DNA of 64,000 bases from Rhodamnia argentea (GCF_020921035.1 NC_063160.1:14411095-14475094), one strand, 5' to 3'; positions 1 to 11,865 are shown, counted from the stretch's first letter. Notes: generated from the sequence alone by a model not told the origin. Numbers and translations: made by a program.

Positions 1-1449
1 ATATTCACTTGCTAACCCCAATTTCGAGGAATGCTGAGAATAAAAATAAGAATTTTGGATTCAAAAGCATTTTATGGGCAATATTGTCTACTTTTGTTTA
101 AAATTTCTTGCTTTTCATGTTTTAAATAAATTCCTGAAAAATCTAAAAAAAGATGTCACTCTTTCTTAAGTTAAATCATGTTTTCGCATACCTTTTGCAT
201 GTGAAATAACCCTTAGTAAAGCTTAGGACTTTGAGATATCAACTCTTTGAATAAAATTGAGTGTTATTTGACTTTAGGATAGCATTTTATCCCAATTTTT
301 CATAAATCTGAATATTCACAAATATACCAAAAATGTTATTCGCATTGCATATTTTGACACGTCATATTATGCCATGTCATCCATATTTTGCCACGTCATA
401 ATTGCCATGTCATGCATATCTTGCCATGTCAATATACATGTCATTCATGCATTTTTCATACCATGATTGCATGTTAGTTTTCACATCTGGCATAGTTTTG
501 CCATGTCATGTCATATAGTTAGATTGCATTTTCATTATATTTAAGAAGATAAAATCTAAAAAAGAGAATTAATTCAAATCACCAAACTAATGATTTTTCG
601 TGAAAATTTGGTACCGAAAGGGTATTAATTGAAAAATTAATGTAATCAAGTCCCCGAATTCATTTAATGTCTCGTAAGCATGAAATAAAGTATTTTCTCC
701 CAAATAATTTATTTAGGTTTCTAATCTAACTATTACAAAAGATTAGTGGCGGCTCCAAAATTAAAAACATATTTGCATAATTAATCATAAACCTTAAGTC
801 ATGAATTGGTAGAGCTTGAAAGAGCTCGAACTAGGTTAGTTAATTCAGTTTGATTAATCCGGTAATCCATTAACCGAGAATCCTGAAGATTTTTAAGTCG
901 CGACATTATTTATTTTGAATAAAAAAGTAAACGGATGAAAAGTAAAAGAATTGAAAATGGGAGGATCAATATTAAAGATTGTAGTGACGAGCGTTCATCG
1001 GTCCATAATCTTTGAACTTCAACGCTTAGAAAAGTTTGCAATAGCTGGATGTCGCTGACCGTCGTCGACCAATGAAGTCCCCCATCAATAACTTCTATAG
1101 TGTTTGTTGTCTATGACTTTATTGCTGTTTTATCGATTCCTTTGAGTTGTAGACGGGTTTGTTCATTGATGACTTCTATTTTAATCAAACGATGATCTAA
1201 TCGACCGAGCTTACCCCTAATCGATAATAAACAAATGTTTAGTCAATTTTTTTTTTGTGTCAACAATAAGTTTTAGACATTAAGAAAAACTTAATATCAA
1301 TTATTTTCGCAGGTTGTTTGCTAATTGTTTATTGATACAATCGCAAGTTCTGTATAGATCGTATTAAGTCTACTAAAATTTCGTTAACATGAACTCGAGA
1401 TTTCTATTTACTTGACATAGGATAATAGCTTAGCATTTATGAAGGTGTA
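1..1449. other. Gene-free AT-rich repetitive flank
   Basis: No convincing coding region is seen. The stretch is AT-rich and holds a degenerate array of a CATGTCA-containing motif at about 340-520. A segment at about 540-960, including a phrase reading AGTGGCGGCTCCAAAATT, looks like old retroelement debris, but I cannot place it in a family. It ends at the left border of the solo LTR. Confidence 0.5.
340..520. repeat. Degenerate tandem array of a CATGTCA motif
   Basis: Short imperfect copies of TTGCCATGTCATGCATAT-like words follow one another, spaced roughly 20-30 bases apart, with variants CACGTCA and CATGTCA. The array is too degenerate to define one unit length by eye. No neighbouring gene suggests a regulatory role. 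Confidence 0.5.
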
Positions 1450-4400
1450 TGTGATGCCCTGGAAATTCATTAAGCGTAAAATGCCGGAATTCAATAGAAG
1501 GATTTAAATTGAATTTCAATCTGTACAAAATTTCGGATCGCAAGGACATAAGTGATAAAATTTTGGACGATTCTTGAAATGTCGCTCGACTTAGATTAGG
1601 TTCTAAAAATTCTTGTCGCCGCGTTTTCGAATTTAATTCCTTGTGCCTGAGCCTGATCTTGACCGAGCCTAGCCCATGAAAAGACCAAAAATATCCTCAA
1701 TCGGTTGAGCCAAAAATTTGATCGATCCCGATTTATTAATTGACCTCTTTGCCCTCAATAATACACTAGAGACAAAAAAATTAAAATCCTAGGTGGGGCC
1801 CCCTCTTACACATGTCACACCCCATCCACCAATCCCATCACTCATCCTGTCAAGTCAACTGACCAACTCCCCCACCTGCCCACTCTCTCTCTCTTCCCCC
1901 CCGCTTCCCCGCGTCCGCCTCTCCCCCCTTTACGGCTATTAGTACACGACCACCCCTACTCGAGCACGCCTCCCCCTTCCTCCGGCCATTTTTGTGAGAC
2001 CACCACCTCTGCCCTTCATTGCTCACCACTTCGCCTCCTCCGACACCCGTGCACATCGCTGTGAAGATCCGGGACAGCCCCGATGCCCCTCGCTCTGTTT
2101 TCGCCTCAAGGAGTCGCCGCGCTGCTCCAGCCGCTATGGGCCACTTCTGACCATCCCCAACCGTCGCGTCGTCGTCCAACACCTTCACCACAATCCTCTC
2201 CACTAGGTCCCGCCGCCAGCACCCCTTCAAGCGGCCAGAAACAGCCCCAAAACAGGCCCGACGCCGCCTGCCCTGTTTTGGGCCCCGAGTGAGTTTAGCT
2301 ACCCTCCGTCACTACCGAGCCCGCCCGTCGACCACCCCCAATCATCGTCCTTCACCCCTTGCCGTCCCTCGAATTCGCTGGAAGCCGATCGAAACTTGTA
2401 GAGCTTGAAAATAGCCCCAAATGGACCTCCTCTGTTCTACTTGATGCTGCCTTATTTTGTGCCCGAGCCGCTACTCCGCCGCCTTCGAGCGCCCGGCGCA
2501 GGCACCAACTCCGGCACCACCTGCAGCTACCCCGGAAAACCCCGGCCTTGGCTAACTCGTACCCCAGCCTTGGACAACCTGAGCCCCCTTGAAACGGCTC
2601 CAACAAAGCATGTTTCCCCTATTATAGCCACTGTTCTGGTCTATTTTCCCCATGTTCCGCCACTGGTCGCCACTGTTCCGACCACCGGTGACCACTAGCC
2701 GCCACCCTCGAGCCTGTGCCACTATCCTCGGATGTCGCCACGTCCCACAGACCATTCTTAATCGAGTTTGGAGCTCAAAGCTCAAGTTGACCTCGAGTCG
2801 CCGATCATCGTCGCCGCCCGAGTCAAGTCCTCCCGAATTAGTTTAATTTGTGAGTTAGCTCCTAACTCTCGGTTAGGACGCTAATTGCATTCGGAATTAG
2901 ATTAATTAGCTAATTATGGTGTTTAGGTAGTTTAATTATGATCGGATTAGATAGAAATGTGATTTAGGCTAAATGAACGTAATTAATTAAGTTAGTCGAT
3001 TAGTTAGGTCGTCTGTGGCTAATTGATTATTAGAATTGATTGAATTAATTGATTGTGTTAATTGATCGTGAGCGAGCGATAGGTTAGAGACGAGCTTACA
3101 ATTGACTGTCAATTGCCATTGAATTGGTGCTTAAAAATCGATCGGCTATGATTGATTAATTGATTCTTGAATTATTGGATGTGAATGCTAGAATTGACTA
3201 TTGATTGTCGTGGGGTTCCGATCGGAGGTTAATCGCCCCAAATTGCTTGATTTATCCATCGACGGAATTGTACATTCATGTGACTACGTATGAGATCAAG
3301 TTGCATGGTTTAGCATGAAAATGGCCTTGGGCCGAGTATTTGAGCATGCATGTATGAGCATTGGACTAAATTCAAAGAAATAAATTGGCTGGATGTCGAA
3401 GTGCTTGAGTGGTCACATAATTGGATAATCCCGACAATCATTGTTTTTTGGTTGGTCGGTCATGGCAATCATTGTCTTATGGTTGCTAGATGCGCGTCGA
3501 TCATTGCCTTCTGATTGTTCATTTTCCGGTCGCAGCTTGTGAATGGCCAAAACCTTTTAAGGATTCCTGTTAGCTCCGCACCGTGTTGACAATCATTGTC
3601 TTCCGGTTGGTCTAGCAGAGTCACACGAACTATCAGAAGTTGTCGCTGGAAATAAAGGACGATCCTAGTCCCGCTAGGAGAGCACCAATCGACTAGTGTG
3701 CTGGACCTATGGGTCATTTCTAATAATAAATGGACTACACGTGGTATCCCGTGCATGCAAATGATGTGATGTTTTGCCAATTGATTAGATTAGTTGGTTT
3801 GACTGTTGAGTCGTCTACATTGCATTATGTGTGGCTTTTGGAGGGTAAGCTGGTCTGTGGTTGAAATATCTACTCTTGATGATGTAATTGTTAATTAGGA
3901 CGTCTAAGCGAATCAACGCCCTAGCTAGGCTTAGGTGTTGACTCATTGAGATTTATTTCTCACCTCATCGTTTAACCTTTCGGGTCCCAAGTGATTGATG
4001 GAGCGTCCTGTCAAGTTTGGGGTTCCGTTTGATCGGTCGTTGGATATCACGTCATATTCGGTTCCGGGCACGGAGCATATCCGGGAGCATCACGTCACGA
4101 CACTCTGGGTCGAGGAGGGGATGCCACACTTGGTGGCACACCTCTTCAAGGCCTCGTATTTTCGTCACGAAGATGGTCTCTTTGGCCCACTCCGTACGTT
4201 TGAAGGGCCGTCTAACCCAACCGTTTATGCCCCCACTTGGGACCTAATGAATCTTGATACTCCCGACGGGGAGATAGTGGATCCTAAGTTTGATATGGAG
4301 TCAGAGTCCTAGGGCTTAGTCATGACGACCCTCTTTTTGGAGCCCTGTGGATGCTAGGGCATGGTGGGTAGAGTTGTATTTTGGGAATAGTTGAGGGTTT

Positions 4401-4708
4401 AACCTTACCCGATTGTGTATCCTTTTGAGGTCTTAGTGAGCCGCCCTGAAGAATGGGGTTGTATTTGCCTTCTGTAGCTTTATAGGGTTAAAACTCTTCT
4501 ACCTTGTTTTAATGAATGAAATTATCTTTTGTGATTGACGTTTGTGTTCTCCCTACTTTTCTATCCCCGCTGATCTTGTTAGTTTAGGAGGATTGCACGT
4601 TCCGCATGCGCCTAAGTCGGCAAGTGGATAGTGTACTTGGGACGCTATCTTTCGTGAGCTGTGCGAGTTTGGTAGGGATGTCGTGGGTCTGGGGATCGGG
4701 GCGTGACA
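1450..4708 (+). mobile_element. Solo LTR, Ty3/gypsy (chromovirus Tekay-like) fossil
   Basis: The segment opens with TGTGATGCCC and closes with GGGGCGTGACA, which are near-perfect inverted ends of the type seen in long plant gypsy LTRs. It holds a pyrimidine-rich and then GC-rich stretch (about 1790-2800) followed by TG-rich sequence, typical of 3-4 kb Tekay/Del LTRs. No gag or pol lies beside it, so it reads as a solo LTR left by LTR-LTR recombination. Flanking pentamers (GTGTA, TTATA) match only 3 of 5, so the insertion is old. A short sense frame near 3995-4312 lies close to its 3' end. The family call is inference; the ends are seen. Confidence 0.6.
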
Positions 4709-5395
4709 TTATAAAGATGACTAATGTAAGTTATACAATCACGAGCAGATATATTTATACAGTCTTGGGGATATTGGATGTATATTTGCGTTTGCGCGTA
4801 TGATCGACATATGCTCTCTCAATTTCTTTTGTCATTTATGTTTGATGCGATAGTCTGCTCATATGTTTAATTTAATTATTTGTTAATCAAGACATTGCAT
4901 TGTACTATGAGCCCTTCAGCAGTCGGGGACTTAGATGGAAATTAAGTTGAGATAATTCTGATTAATGTATCATATTTTCTTTTTCAATCCATGCGTGGTT
5001 TTGGTTACAATTGACTAACGAGAAATAATATTTACTTAAGTTGACCATTGGTTAGTCCATCTATGTGCTTCACTTGCTTCCCCTCCTAACAACGTAGGAC
5101 TCGCACAAACTCTTGGAGGTTTCTCATTGTCGCTTTCATGGGAATCGGCGAGATTAGCCGCTAAAAATTATCGAGAAAATCAACATTGAAGAGGGAAAGC
5201 AAATTTATTTGTCAATCCACAAGAACAAAGCTTTTGCAATCGCAGCCTCCACAGCTCAACCGATCCCGGGACTCAGCAAGGTTCGTTCCGAGAAATGGGC
5301 TGAATTATTATTGGCAGCCGAAATAACAATCTGCCGAAAACGTCAAATGTCTTGGAAGGAAGAGAGAAAAGCTGGGAGAATTGCATATGTCAGCC

Positions 5396-7430
5396 TCACG
5401 CACTGGCCCCAGCCAACCGGGTGAAGTTCATCGGCGCAACGAACTTCAGATCCCCGGTGAACAGAGTGATGGCGGCTTTCTCGGCCACGAACTGGGTCGG
5501 GTGGAACCAGTCCCAGAACAAGTATGCATCGCGGTTCGGGCACAGGTTGGGGTTTTGCGTGATGTTGCACGGGTTCTCGGCATTCAGTGTCCCACTTCCG
5601 CAGCATGCTGCTTCTATGTTCTCGATTCCTAATTGCGCGTACGATTAAGGACCAGATCGGAGGAAATTGGTGAATCAAAGATAAAGAAAGAGAGAGAAAG
5701 AACAAGAGGAATTGGTAAAAAAATGAAGAGTCATTGGATGCTCACCAACGACACCAGGATCGTCCATAAGGATAGAGATCATGGTATATGCATCTCCAAG
5801 CGAGTATGTCATGCCTTGGAACTGGGCGGTCAGATTTTGTAATAAATCCGAGACCATCGAGTGGAAGGCCTGAGCATTATCGTTCAGCTCCGTCAAGCAG
5901 CCTGACGAGTTATGGAGCCGTGCGTACGGGCAGCACCCGATTGGAGGGACACTCACGATCCCGAATTTCCGAGCTCCCAAGTTGTACAAAGCCTGGCGTT
6001 CCCATTCATGTCAATATGCAACGTTAACAAATGCAGTTGAACCAGATTGAACGAATAGCTATTGCTTAATAACTCACTAATTTATTCTCAACATTCGTTT
6101 GCCAGGCAACTTGGAGTTATGCTTTATGCGAATGTTCCCAAAATTTTTAAGTTTCAAGATTTGCTGGAGGTCGGTCTAGTGTTTTCTCAAACAAGGAGAG
6201 ACATTGTCCCCCAACAGTTGCAATATCGAGTTGGTATCTACCGTCAGTTGGGCTGTGTAGTTAGACCGAAGCACGGCCATCAGATCTGGCTCAGGCACGA
6301 TGGTCTCGTTGTCAAGGATGGGATCGAAGAAGTCGTTGCTTCCGATGCTGATGACGAAGAGCGAGCCGGCAAAGAACTCGGCACTTTTGTTTTGACCCAG
6401 TATCCCTGTGATATTGCCCTGAACCGTCGCAAATTGCTGCACTTGTTGCGCCAACGATATCACGTCACCCTGCACATTAGCAAGATCCAGAGTTTAATTC
6501 TCTAAACACTTTGAAATATAATTTATCTGAGTATGTGGTGGCGATAACTAAAGGTCCCTGTCCATGCTTGACTCGGGCTTCGCTCGCCAAGAGCTCCAGC
6601 AGCAACCCGAGCCCGACTTTAATTGACCGAAGCTAATATTTTGAATAGTGTAGCACACGATACCAGCAGTTTCGAGTTCGCAGACCGCTTTATTTAGTCA
6701 AGCTTCAGCTACAAAACGTTAAGTTTGATCAGAGTTTTTATGGGGAACTTATTCAGACAAGTCGAGCTCTCCGGTAGTGAACTATGTGACTTAACTCGGC
6801 TTGATTATGTTCCTTACCCTGGGGAAGAAATTAAGAGGGCATGGAAGAGCTCAAAAAATGGTGTTACAGAATTTAACGTGACTTCACATAGGTTTGAAAG
6901 CGCACCCATGTTTGATTTCCAGTTGCATCAAGAATTCCAGCGCCGCCTGAGGCAAAGTTAACACCTTGAAGTACATTGCTTTGGAAGGTTGAATTGTCTT
7001 GGAGAAGAGCCAGAAAAGGTGGTGGACTTTGCTTGTAACCCAACTGCTTCACTAGCAACATGAATTTCACAGGGTTAAATTCAAATGAAAACGATTTCTA
7101 GTTTACTTATTGGAATGACCAGATGAAACTAATTAAGACGGGATTAAGAAGACATAATTTACCTATTAAGTCGGCACTGTTGTATCCGTTACTGAATCTT
7201 CCCGTCGGCTGGGCATGAGAGAAGTCGATCCCGTTATAGTAGAAGTTGGCTTTTGCCCTGGTAGGTAAGTAATTGTTAGTCCCCACGTCAACCGTCGAGT
7301 CCCCAAATATGAAGACGACGGGGGGCCCACCATCCGCCAGGGCCGAGACGAGGATCGTGCCAATAGCGCAAAGAAGAAGCAAGTTACTATTTTTGCGAGA
7401 AGACAGCAATGGGGAAGACGCTCCAGCCAT
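5396..7430 (-). CDS. GDSL esterase/lipase, left tandem copy (5 exons)
   Basis: A predicted secreted GDSL-type serine esterase/lipase (SGNH hydrolase) acting on lipid or cutin-like esters outside the cell; the substrate is unknown. Exons by eye: 7430-7163, 7051-6906, 6469-6242, 5992-5746 and 5628-5396, all GT-AG, together 373 aa, the usual family length. A hydrophobic signal peptide spans residues 1-32. Block I reads FGDSTVD with catalytic Ser45; the glycine block is GVNFASGGAGI; block III reads SIGSND; the terminal Asp336-His339 pair lies in FWDWFHPT. The ATG at 7430 lies about 70 nt below a TATA box. It is a tandem duplicate of the gene at 8940-10857 on the same strand. All exons stay in frame, so this copy looks functional. 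Family membership is certain; the exact subfamily is not. Confidence 0.9.
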
Positions 7431-8939
7431 GCTTCTAGAGTTTCTCGACTCTGGAGAGATCGAGTGATGGTGGGTTTTGTCTCATGGTTCCCTGCAGTGT
7501 GTTATATAAGTAGGGCTGGGAAGTAAACAAGCAAACAAAGTTCCGAATACTACTAAAAAAGACAACCAAAGCAAAAACAAAAGGACAAGACCACTAGTAA
7601 TTCGGCGGACAGCCCTAGTTTCAAAACGAACAAAACACACTTAGGAACCCAAAACGATCTCTCCAATGATCTAGAATATGCCCTTTCCTTTGTGAAATGA
7701 ATCCACGTGCGGCATTGGAAGGTAGATGCACCAAGACCTAATCCCTCGACAGGATCGTACAAATTTTTCCTTTTCGTGGTCTCGTATCTTTCAATGATTA
7801 TGTTCTTTTGTCCGTGATTCCGACATTTTGGTTTTCCCCGAGAGGGATGACAACTGGCCACAAAATTATAATAAATACCTTATGAACAGGCAAAATGAAA
7901 ATGACATAGATTAAATGATTATAAGCCGGGGAGATTAGTCGCGTTTTAATTATGATCAGGCACACTTATTGTAGATTCCAGGCTCTAAATATGCTGTTTT
8001 CAACTTTCGTGGATGGAGTTTATGAGGGCAGAATGTCAGTACCTTCATCGGATTTAGATGTGCATATTTTCGTGAAAAATATCCAATAGCACAAAGACCC
8101 ATGCGTTTTCCTTTTCCTTGGAAGAGACTTTGGTGGCAAACCAACTAGGGTTTCCTACCATGGGTATTTTAATCCAGTTTTATCAATTTCCCATGCAAGG
8201 CTTCATACTTGTCCCAGGGTTGCTTGCAAACCCTAAATTTGCTCTTGCCATGGGTACAATCGAAGCGAAGTTGGTTAGTTCATGGACTCGAAATTACTGT
8301 AAGTCATGTTTGATGCGATAGTTTGACAGTGTGTTTAACTTAATCACGTGTAAATCAAGGCATTATATCGTGTAATTAGCCATTCAACCGTCAAGGAAAA
8401 GATGAAAATTAAGTTGACATAGTTTTCGTCTATTAAATTTTCATTTTCAGTCCATGCATAGTCTTTTTATCTCTCGTATAACGTACTTTAGTTGAGCAAT
8501 TTTTAGTTTATTATTTTCGGAGTTCTTTAAAACTCGCAAAAATACAACGACACAAAAAGATTAGCCACGGATTTTGATTTCATGGGACTCAAGTGGTTTC
8601 TTTTTGTCATTTTCACGTGAAGGCTTTCGGTTTACTTAGATAGGGCTTTACGAATGGGCAAGATTAGTCGCAAGAATATCAAGATCGTCTAGAAATCAAC
8701 TTTGAAGAGGGAACAGACTATGATGAACATGAGAGGAAATTTATTGGTGTGCCCACAAGGACAACCCTTTTGCAGCAGCAGTCATACATCATCCGATCCC
8801 GGGATCCGCCGAGGTTCGTTCCCAGAAACAGGCTAAAGAGGGCGTTCATTACTGGAAGCTGAAATGACGATGCACGGAAAACATGAAGTAAATTGTTTCA
8901 GAACAGAGAGAGGAGACGAGAGCATCGCAAATGTCGATC
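7431..8939. other. Intergenic region between the two GDSL copies
   Basis: It holds the promoter of the left gene (about 7431-7880, shared with the right copy), then single-copy-looking sequence, then the 3' flank of the right copy from about 8290. Short open frames here show no family similarity and no codon structure. No gene is supported. Confidence 0.6.
7502..7508 (-). promoter_or_regulatory. TATA box of left GDSL gene
   Basis: The minus strand reads CTTATATAAC about 72 nt upstream of the ATG at 7430. This is a normal plant TATA position for a short 5' leader. Confidence 0.65.
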
Positions 8940-10857
8940 TCATGCGCTGGCCTGGACCAACTGGCTGAAGTTCATCGGAGCTACCAAACTCGGGTCCCCA
9001 GTGAACAGAGTGATGGCAGCTAGGTGTGCCGCGTACTGAGTTGGGTGGTACAAGTCCCAGAACAAGTATTTACTACGATTCGGGCACAGGTTGGGGCGGT
9101 CCGCGATGTAGCATGGCTTCTCTGCATCCAATAGTCCGCTTCCGCAGCATGCTTCTTCTATGTTCTCGATGCCTGATTGCAGCATACGATCAAAGATGAA
9201 CTCAGAACAAATTGTTTAATAAAAACATAAACAAAAGAAAGAAAAAAAGGAGAATATTGTACAAAGATGGATATTAATCTTATGCTCACCAAAGGCCAAA
9301 GGTTCCTTCAAAACGATAGAGGTCATGGTATATGTATCTCCAAGCGAATATATCATGCCTCGGAGCTGCGAGCTCAGACTTTGTAACAAAGCCGATATCA
9401 TCGAATGGAAGGCCAGAGCATAGTCATTCAGCTCCGTCAAACAGCCCGACACTGTCACTAAGTTCTGGAGCCGCGCATGGGGGCAGCACCCGATCGGAGG
9501 GACGCTCATGATCCCGAATTTCCGAGCTCCCAAGGTGTACAAAGCCTGGGATTCCCCTTCCGTTAGTATGCAAAGCCCGTTAACACATGCAGTTGAACAA
9601 ATCAAATGACTAGCTCCTGCTTAATAGCTCGGGGTTATTCTTTATGTGAATGTTACGAAATTTCAAGTTTCACAATTCGCTGGAGGTCGGTCTGGGGTTT
9701 TCACAGACAAGGAGAAATAGTCCCCGACAGCAACGGTATGGAGTCGATACCTACCGTCAGTTGGGCTGCGTAGTTAGACTGAATGGCGGCCATTAGCTCT
9801 GGCTGGGACACGGTAAACTCATTTAAAGTGTAGTGATCGAAGATGTCGTTGCTTCCAATGCTGATGACAAAAAGCGTCTTGGCGATGAACTCGGCGCTTT
9901 TATTTTGACCCAGGAGCTGTGTGATGTTGCATTGAACCGTTGCAAACTGTTGCACTTGTTGCGACATCGGGATCACGTCACCCTGTACATTGGGAAGATC
10001 CATTGTTGATCCAGACAGACTACTTAAACTAGGATTTATCTGAGTACGAGGTAGCGTTAATTAAAGCTTCCTGTTAATGCTCGACTCGGGCTCGGCTCGC
10101 TTGAGTATGATGGTTAAATGACGTGAATATGCGGTCTAGCCACTCAAGCTCGGCTTCGATTCATCGAAACTAATAATTTGAATAGTGGAGCACACGATAC
10201 AGCAGCTGCGTGTACGCAGACCACTTTATTTAGTCAAGCTTCAGCTATAAAACCTCAAGTTTTATCGACTAGGCCAGATCATGCTCCTTCCTTTGTGAAG
10301 AAATTAAATGGCACGGAAGAGCTTAAAAAGATGGAGTTAAAAGAATTTATCATGACATTACAAAGGTTTGGAATCCAGTTGCATCAAGAATTCCGGCGCC
10401 GGCCGAGGCAAAGTTAACACCTTGAAGTAGATTTATCTGGAAGTTTGATGGGTCTCGGAGAAGAGCCAGAAAAGGTGGCGGACTTTGCTTGTTACCCAAC
10501 TGCATCGCTAGTAATAAGAATTCACATTTATCAATTGCTGACCATTGCATGGTAAACTTCAAACGAGGAACTGGGAAGTTTTCATTTTACCTATTTCATC
10601 GGCAGCGTTATATCCATTACTGAATCTTCCTGTTGCTTGGGAGTAGGCAAAATCGATCCCTTGTAAGGGAAGTTGGCTCTTGCCCCGGAAGGTATGTAGT
10701 TGTTTGTCCCGAAATCCACCGTCGAATCTCCAAATATGAAGATGGGAGGGTCCGCCACAGCAGAGACGAGGATTGCGCCAGCAGCCAAGAAGAGAAACAA
10801 GTTCCTGCTAATGTGGGAAGAGAGTGAAGGCAACAGGGAGGAAGACATTTCAGCCAT
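8940..10857 (-). pseudogene. GDSL esterase/lipase, right tandem copy, frameshifted in exon 1
   Basis: The same five-exon structure as the left copy: 10857-10591, 10507-10362, 9982-9755, 9545-9290 and 9172-8940. A signal peptide, FGDSTVDFG, GVNFASAGAGI, SIGSND and FWDLYHPT are all present. Exon 1 is one base shorter than its paralogue. Where the left copy reads AACGGGATCGAC, this copy reads AAGGGATCGATT (around 10655), so the frame is lost about 68 codons in; the remaining exons are open and conserved in the original frame. Exon 4 has three extra codons relative to the left copy. Upstream it also carries an 82-bp duplication with a second ATG and a SINE. The clean downstream frames suggest the lesion is recent, or an assembly or sequencing error. 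Confidence 0.85.
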
Positions 10858-10998
10858 GTCTTTAGGAGGTTTGACTCTAGGGTTTCTTCGACTCTTGGAG
10901 AGATGAAGTGATCATTAGGGAGGAAGACATTTCAGCCATGTCTTTAGGAGGTTTGACTCTAGGGTTTCTTCGACTCTTGGAGAGATGAAGTGATCATT
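10835..10998. repeat. 82-bp direct duplication over the GDSL start codon
   Basis: Two head-to-tail copies, 10835-10916 and 10917-10998, appear identical. The unit contains the ATG region and the 5' leader of the right GDSL gene, so the leader now has two copies of the start context (ATG at 10857 and 10939 on the minus strand). The perfect identity indicates a recent event. Confidence 0.9.
10877..10939 (-). other. uORF of 20 codons made by the 82-bp duplication
   Basis: The duplicated upstream ATG (10939) opens a frame with the same first eight residues as the real protein (MAEMSSSL). It then runs into the duplicated leader and stops at TAG 10877-10879, 20 nt before the genuine ATG. It would be met first by scanning ribosomes. 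Confidence 0.7.
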
Positions 10999-11002
10999 AT
11001 AT

Positions 11003-11198
11003 AACCACCCACCTGGGTGGCGCCGCTGGTTCGCGCACTCTTCCTCTCGCAAAAGGTTGAGTGTTCGAATCCCGGGAGCGTTGCGGGGTGACTTAATCGG
11101 TGGCACGTGTGTGGTAGCTAGCACGTGTTGCCCCCAGAGTTTACCCCCCGATTGCCGGCCGTGTTGGGGTTCCCTGGGTCACCAAAAAAAAAAAAAAA
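11003..11198 (+). mobile_element. tRNA-derived SINE with poly(A) tail and 12-bp TSD
   Basis: About 196 bp. The head has a tRNA-like pol III B box reading GTTCGAATCCC (about 11053-11065) and an upstream A-box-like stretch around CTGGGTGGCGCCGCTGG. The tail is a run of 15 A. The insert is flanked by perfect direct repeats TGATCATTATAT at 10991-11002 and 11199-11210. It interrupts the promoter/leader of the right GDSL gene. The perfect repeats and unbroken A tail argue for a young insertion. Confidence 0.9.
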
Positions 11199-11204
11199 TG
11201 ATCA

Positions 11205-11211
11205 TTATATA
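11205..11211 (-). promoter_or_regulatory. Original TATA box of right GDSL gene, beyond the SINE
   Basis: The minus strand reads CATATATAATGATCA here, equivalent to the TATA box of the left copy. The SINE target duplication recreated a second TATATAA at 10997-11003 on the gene-proximal side, so either could serve transcription. Confidence 0.55.
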
Positions 11212-11584
11212 TGACAGGTTAAGAAGTGGAGAAGCAGATATTTTGGCGGACAGCCCTAGATGTACACCCAATATGAACACACACTTAGGAACAAACAATG
11301 ATCGTTTCGATGGTTCTCTGGCATATGCCCCCTTCTTAATAAAGTCAACCAACCAATAAAAATTCATTGGCAGATGGAAACGCCCAGATCTAATTACCTC
11401 ATACGTGACCTTTGTGACCAAAAGATCTTTCCTTTTCATGGTCTCGATTATTTCTATGATTTTTGTTTTTTTTTCTTAGTTTGTGGTTTCTCCATCTTGG
11501 TTTCTACCGAGAGATATGATAACTGGCTACAAAATTTAAGAAATAAATACATCAAAGTGATATAACTTTCGTATAACCTCAAAA

Positions 11585-11865
11585 TGAAACGCCATAATTT
11601 TTTTCCGCCTATACTTGAGTGTCATAATTTAAAAAAAAAAACGATCACTTGAGTATCATAATTTTCAAACAATCGCTCGAGTGTCACAACAACGTTTGCT
11701 TAAGTGCAAAAATTGAATGTGGCATAACACTTATGGTGAATATTTTTAAAAAGTTATGGCACTCAAGTGATTGATTGAAAAGTTATATAACACTTTAGTA
11801 ATCATAACAAAAATTGTGGCACCCAAATGAGTATCAAACATAAGTTATGGCACTAAAATGATTAA
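11585..11865. mobile_element. MITE-like inverted-repeat element
   Basis: An arm with GCCATAATTT and CACTTGAGT-type words at the left is mirrored by CAAATGAGT and AGTTATGGC words at the right. The CACTTAAGTG/CACTCAAGTG vocabulary is shared with the MULE-type elements inside the acyltransferase introns. Borders and target duplication are not clear. Confidence 0.45.

Larger units (their letters stand above)
4830..7880. repeat. Segmental duplication, left unit (GDSL gene plus flanks)
   Basis: The sequence from about 4830 to 7880 is repeated at about 8290-11550. Similarity covers the 3' flank (a TATGTTTGATGCGATAGT word at 4838 and a close match near 8306), all five exons, the introns and about 400 bases of upstream sequence (GGCGGACAGCCCTAG at 7602 and about 11253). 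The unit is about 3.0-3.3 kb without later insertions. Confidence 0.8.

Noticed and set aside
1850-2846. Cluster of short frames on both strands in the GC-rich part of the first LTR
   Set aside because: High GC and few stops produce them by chance; no domain, and they overlap each other on both strands.
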